Positions 60,840 to 64,000 of a stretch of 64,000 bases of DNA are shown in pieces (position 1 is the first letter of the stretch; each line of letters starts with the position of its first letter). The DNA comes from an uncultured Lachnospiraceae bacterium. GTDB taxonomy: Bacteria > Bacillota > Clostridia > Lachnospirales > Lachnospiraceae. Where the stretch lies: NCBI GenBank assembly GCA_934317005.1, contig CAKREB010000003.1, positions 1 through 64,000 of the forward strand, written 5' to 3'. The translations under genes were made by a program, and so were the position numbers. The notes below the pieces were generated by a model that saw only the letters and a program-made list of their open reading frames with translations, did not search any database and was not told the origin of the DNA.

Positions 60840-62084
60840 ATGACAAAGGAACAGTATGACGGTTATACCTATGTTGAGGGAGGTGTCTGTGCGGCGCAGG
60901 GATTCGTGGCGAATGGTTTGAACTGCGGGATCAACCCTGACAAGGCAAAAAACGATCTTGGAATGGTATATAGTAAGGAAGTGTGCCATACGGCGGCAGT
61001 ATATACACAGAACAAAGTAAAGGGCGCCCCAATCTTAGTTACAAAGGATCATTTGGATAAGACAAATGGACAGGCAAAGGCTATTATCGTAAACTCCAAA
61101 AATGCCAATACCTGCAATGCGAATGGTGTGGAGATCGCGGAAGCGGTATGTGAGCTGGTTGCAAAAGAGCTTGGCATCAAAGCTACAGAGGTTGTGGTTG
61201 CCTCAACCGGTGTGATTGGTGAGCCTATTTTTGTAGAACCTTTTGCAAATGCTATGCCAGCGTTAGTCAAGGGACTTTCCGTGGAAGGCCATGAGGAAGC
61301 AGCAAAAGCAATTATGACAACGGATACGGTAAAGAAAGAGGTTGCCGTTACCTTTGAACTTCAGGGAAAGAAATGTACACTTGGTGGTATGGCAAAGGGC
61401 AGTGGCATGATTCATCCGAATATGGCAACGACTTTGAACTTTATCACAACAGATGCAGCGATTTCAGCAGAAATGGTACAGAAGGCATTGAGTGAGATTG
61501 TTAAGGTGACATATAACTGTCTGTCTGTCGATGGAGATACTTCGACAAATGATATGGTTAGTGTCATGGCAAACGGTGTAGCAGGAAACAAAGAGATTCA
61601 GACAGAGGATGCAGATTACGAAGTATTTAAAAAGGCATTGTATATTGTTATGAGTAATCTGACCAAAATGCTCGCTGCGGATGGAGAAGGTGCGACAAAG
61701 TTCTTAGAGTGTACCTGCTGTGGTGCAAAGGATCTGGCAACAGCCATTACCGTGGCAAAGAGTGTGATCGGTTCCAACCTGTTTAAATGTGCAATGTTTG
61801 GAGAAGATGCAAACTGTGGACGTATTCTCTGTGCGATTGGTTATGCCGATGCAGAGTTTGACATTGATAAGGTTGATGTAGACTTATCCTCAGCAGCAGG
61901 AACAATGACAGCGTGCAGAAATGGTGCTGCGGTAGAATTTTCAGAGGAGCTTGCTGCGAAGATTCTCGCAGAAGATGAGATTTATATCCGTGTAGATTTA
62001 AAGCAGGGTGATGTAGAAGCAAAAGCATGGGGATGCGATCTGACATATGATTATGTAAAGATTAACGGAGATTATCGTTCATAA
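60840..62084 (+). CDS. argJ: bifunctional ornithine acetyltransferase / N-acetylglutamate synthase
   Basis: Transfers acetyl from N-acetylornithine to glutamate in the arginine pathway, and may also use acetyl-CoA. It is 414 residues. The self-cleavage site is in KGSGMIHPNMATTL, with Thr197 as the new N-terminal nucleophile; the oxyanion motif TGVIG is near 123-127. AGGAAGG precedes the ATG. No other arg gene is in the window. Confidence 0.96.
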   Translation: MTKEQYDGYTYVEGGVCAAQGFVANGLNCGINPDKAKNDLGMVYSKEVCHTAAVYTQNKVKGAPILVTKDHLDKTNGQAKAIIVNSKNANTCNANGVEIAEAVCELVAKELGIKATEVVVASTGVIGEPIFVEPFANAMPALVKGLSVEGHEEAAKAIMTTDTVKKEVAVTFELQGKKCTLGGMAKGSGMIHPNMATTLNFITTDAAISAEMVQKALSEIVKVTYNCLSVDGDTSTNDMVSVMANGVAGNKEIQTEDADYEVFKKALYIVMSNLTKMLAADGEGATKFLECTCCGAKDLATAITVAKSVIGSNLFKCAMFGEDANCGRILCAIGYADAEFDIDKVDVDLSSAAGTMTACRNGAAVEFSEELAAKILAEDEIYIRVDLKQGDVEAKAWGCDLTYDYVKINGDYRS

Positions 62085-62166
62085 GAGTGATTAGCGGACA
62101 TCCGGAAAAAAGTTTCTATTCATCGCTATCATAGCAAAGCAGTAATAGGAACTTTGAAAAAACGAT

Positions 62167-62206
62167 AAAAACGGCACCGTCGTGTTTGAAGACGGTGCCG
62201 TTTTTA
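62167..62206. terminator. bidirectional terminator of argJ and the L,D-transpeptidase gene
   Basis: ACGGCACCGTC (62171-62181) pairs with GACGGTGCCGT (62191-62201), with A before and TTTTT after. Confidence 0.85.
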
Positions 62207-62215
62207 TCATGTTAT

Positions 62216-63907
62216 CTAGTAAATAAATACAGGTTCGCGGTATTTGCTAAGATTATAAATCTTTTTAGCATCATCCGGATGTAAATTGATGCATCCGTGA
62301 GATCCTCTGGTCTTATAAGTATCTTTCGTCCAATGCGCCCAATCCTGCCAGGTAGCAGGGTGGAAGCCGGTACCGGTCCAGGTGATCCGTACCCAGTTTT
62401 TTACCGGAGTAGCATAATCTGCACCGGTTAGAGTATAAGCTTCCCGATGCTCCTTGATATAAAAGGCTCCAGTTGGTGTTCTTCTGCCTTCTACCGGTCG
62501 GCCGGTGATGCAGTGGCAGCTAAACTTTACTTTGCCGTTGCGGATGACATAAACCTTCTGTGCACTGATAGAGATTTCGATATAATTCTGGGTGTCCCAA
62601 TCATTGATAAAATTAGTATAGTCCTTTTTAAATGCAGTATTTGCATAGATAACTTTTCTTTTTAAAGTCAATGCTTTTTTGTTAGCAGCGTTTGGATCTG
62701 CAATATAAGCATTTGTAGTATCTTCCGAAATGACTGCCTTTAAAGCTTTCTTTGTCTGCTTTAAGGTTTTGTCAAAGTCGATCTGCCAGCCGTAGTCACC
62801 ACCAACGATAGTAACGGTCTTGCCATTGTGTGCTTTGATCTTTCGGTTTTTGCCGACAGTTTTGTATTTCAGGCAAAAGGCTTCCACCCAATCGGAGATA
62901 GCATCCTGATCATATTTAATCTTGCCGTTTTTATAGTTGATCCATTTGGAAATATCAGATGGTGTAATCTGTTCTTTGACACCTTCTCCCATATTCCATG
63001 TGATATAACGTACCGCAGCGTTATTGCAGACGGAAACGGCAGTCTGCAGTTTGTCGTCATCGGAAGAAACCAAAGGAGCTTTGTACACATCCGGATAAGT
63101 CTTTTCGTTTGTGATATCCAGTGTTGTCTTTGCATCGTGGATCGCATCCTCTACGGCAGTTAGCAGAGCCTTCACACGGATTTTGTTTCCCTTTACTTCC
63201 TTGACACATACATATTGTTTTTTCTCATCAGAATATGTTACGGTTGCAGCTTTTGGTGCAGTAATCTGATAACTGTCACTTCCGGCAACCAGATCCGACT
63301 GGCGCAGCAGTCTGCGAAGCTTGCGTGCATCGTAGGTTACGTCAAACTCCAGATCGTAAGTGTTTTTTCCAGCGAATAAAGAAAATGTCTTGTGCTGTTT
63401 TTGGAACAATTGATCAAAGTTAGAACTGATCTGAAAAGAATAATCAATATCATCACCATTGACCGTCAATGTCCCGTTGTCCCTGCCTTTGATGACAAGA
63501 GCATAATTGCGGTAAGTGTTTTCTAAGTTTTTCTTCGACTCTTCCAATGTCTGACCGGATAGGTTGATACCATCTACGGTAGTGTTTTTATACCACTTAT
63601 TCTGATAGTGAAGCTTTTGTTGAAGAATGATACCTGCCACAACCACAATAGCGATGGTAAGTGTTCCTCCTAGTGCTAAGAAAAGCTTGCGTCTGCCGGA
63701 TGCAGCCTTTCCGGTGTCCAAAGTAACATCATTTGTTTCAGGCGAATCCTTTGGCTCTGTGAGCCGCCATGAAGCCGAAGAATCAGAAACTTCGGCTGTG
63801 CCTGCAGTTTCATCGGAAGTATTTTCTTCTGTAGTCTGAAGGGTATCTTCTAAAGAAGTATTGTCAACAGAAGAAGTTTTTTTGAAATGTTTGTTTTTCT
63901 TACTCAT
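62216..63907 (-). CDS. L,D-transpeptidase with peptidoglycan-binding domains
   Basis: A membrane-anchored wall enzyme of 563 residues that cross-links or anchors via meso-diaminopimelate. A charged cytoplasmic leader with Ser/Thr/Glu repeats is followed by a membrane helix (about 73-93), two repeated extracellular domains of the PG-binding-4 type (about 100-430), and the YkuD catalytic domain with the active-site motif SHGCINLH (Cys near residue 540). The signature GRPVEGRRTPTG precedes it. The ribosome site is weak (AAAGGGA at about 15 bases). It is convergent with argJ. Confidence 0.93.
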   Translation of the reverse strand: MSKKNKHFKKTSSVDNTSLEDTLQTTEENTSDETAGTAEVSDSSASWRLTEPKDSPETNDVTLDTGKAASGRRKLFLALGGTLTIAIVVVAGIILQQKLHYQNKWYKNTTVDGINLSGQTLEESKKNLENTYRNYALVIKGRDNGTLTVNGDDIDYSFQISSNFDQLFQKQHKTFSLFAGKNTYDLEFDVTYDARKLRRLLRQSDLVAGSDSYQITAPKAATVTYSDEKKQYVCVKEVKGNKIRVKALLTAVEDAIHDAKTTLDITNEKTYPDVYKAPLVSSDDDKLQTAVSVCNNAAVRYITWNMGEGVKEQITPSDISKWINYKNGKIKYDQDAISDWVEAFCLKYKTVGKNRKIKAHNGKTVTIVGGDYGWQIDFDKTLKQTKKALKAVISEDTTNAYIADPNAANKKALTLKRKVIYANTAFKKDYTNFINDWDTQNYIEISISAQKVYVIRNGKVKFSCHCITGRPVEGRRTPTGAFYIKEHREAYTLTGADYATPVKNWVRITWTGTGFHPATWQDWAHWTKDTYKTRGSHGCINLHPDDAKKIYNLSKYREPVFIY

Positions 63908-64000
63908 GTTATGTATACCGTGTTTCCCTTTTCTAATAATTTCTCTTTTTCTGTATCATATGTATGTAGGCAGAACCTATTGTATGTGTGTTGTCCACAA

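Overview
The window is low-GC Firmicutes DNA. It most likely comes from the family Lachnospiraceae (Roseburia/Agathobacter-like; the genus cannot be fixed from sequence alone). The reasons are strong GAAAGGAGG-type ribosome binding sites, a spoIIR sporulation gene, class II galT, Gram-positive wall enzymes and PucR/LacI regulators. I see no rRNA, tRNA, CRISPR array, insertion sequence or prophage genes.

1-18 kb is a galactan/galactoside utilisation region. It holds a galactokinase paralogue, a GH42 beta-galactosidase divergent from a LacI-type regulator, a solute-binding protein with two MalF/MalG-type permeases (no ATPase in the window), a conserved 613-residue protein of unknown function, a small zinc-ribbon protein, a cytoplasmic-looking GH53 endo-galactanase, and galT-galK-galE. 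A palindrome, TTGCGCAA, recurs at the GH42/lacI, binding-protein and galT promoters and is the likely operator. Together these genes would import beta-1,4-galacto-oligosaccharides, cut them inside the cell and feed galactose into the Leloir pathway.

18-25 kb holds signalling genes (a membrane hybrid histidine kinase and a PAS-GGDEF-EAL protein whose two cyclic-di-GMP domains both look catalytically dead), serS with an unusual leader, and a DUF402 protein. 25-33 kb is a complete F1Fo ATP synthase operon, atpZ-I-B-E-F-H-A-G-D-C, whose c subunit carries the sodium-binding residue set.

33-45.6 kb is the most unusual part: a TRIC-type membrane protein, a PucR regulator, an M20 amidohydrolase, a DUF1989 protein, an adenine-deaminase-family enzyme, a cyclase-family metal hydrolase, a complete LivHMGF-plus-binding-protein importer and a cytidylate-kinase-like protein. 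It reads as an uptake and breakdown system for a nitrogen-rich compound (purine, ureide or guanidino type). Three of its genes have a similar 5' leader that can fold into an H-type pseudoknot just before the Shine-Dalgarno sequence, with compensating base changes between two copies. This is the best candidate here for an undescribed system.

45.7-64 kb is mostly housekeeping: pdxST, nth, tcdA, a diguanylate cyclase, ispE, a VanY-type carboxypeptidase, plsC, spoIIR, a class A penicillin-binding protein, a glycosyltransferase, argJ and an L,D-transpeptidase, with several uncharacterised small proteins. An intergenic element with four hairpins and terminal inverted repeats lies at 47.3-47.5 kb, next to three 11-bp direct repeats upstream of nth.
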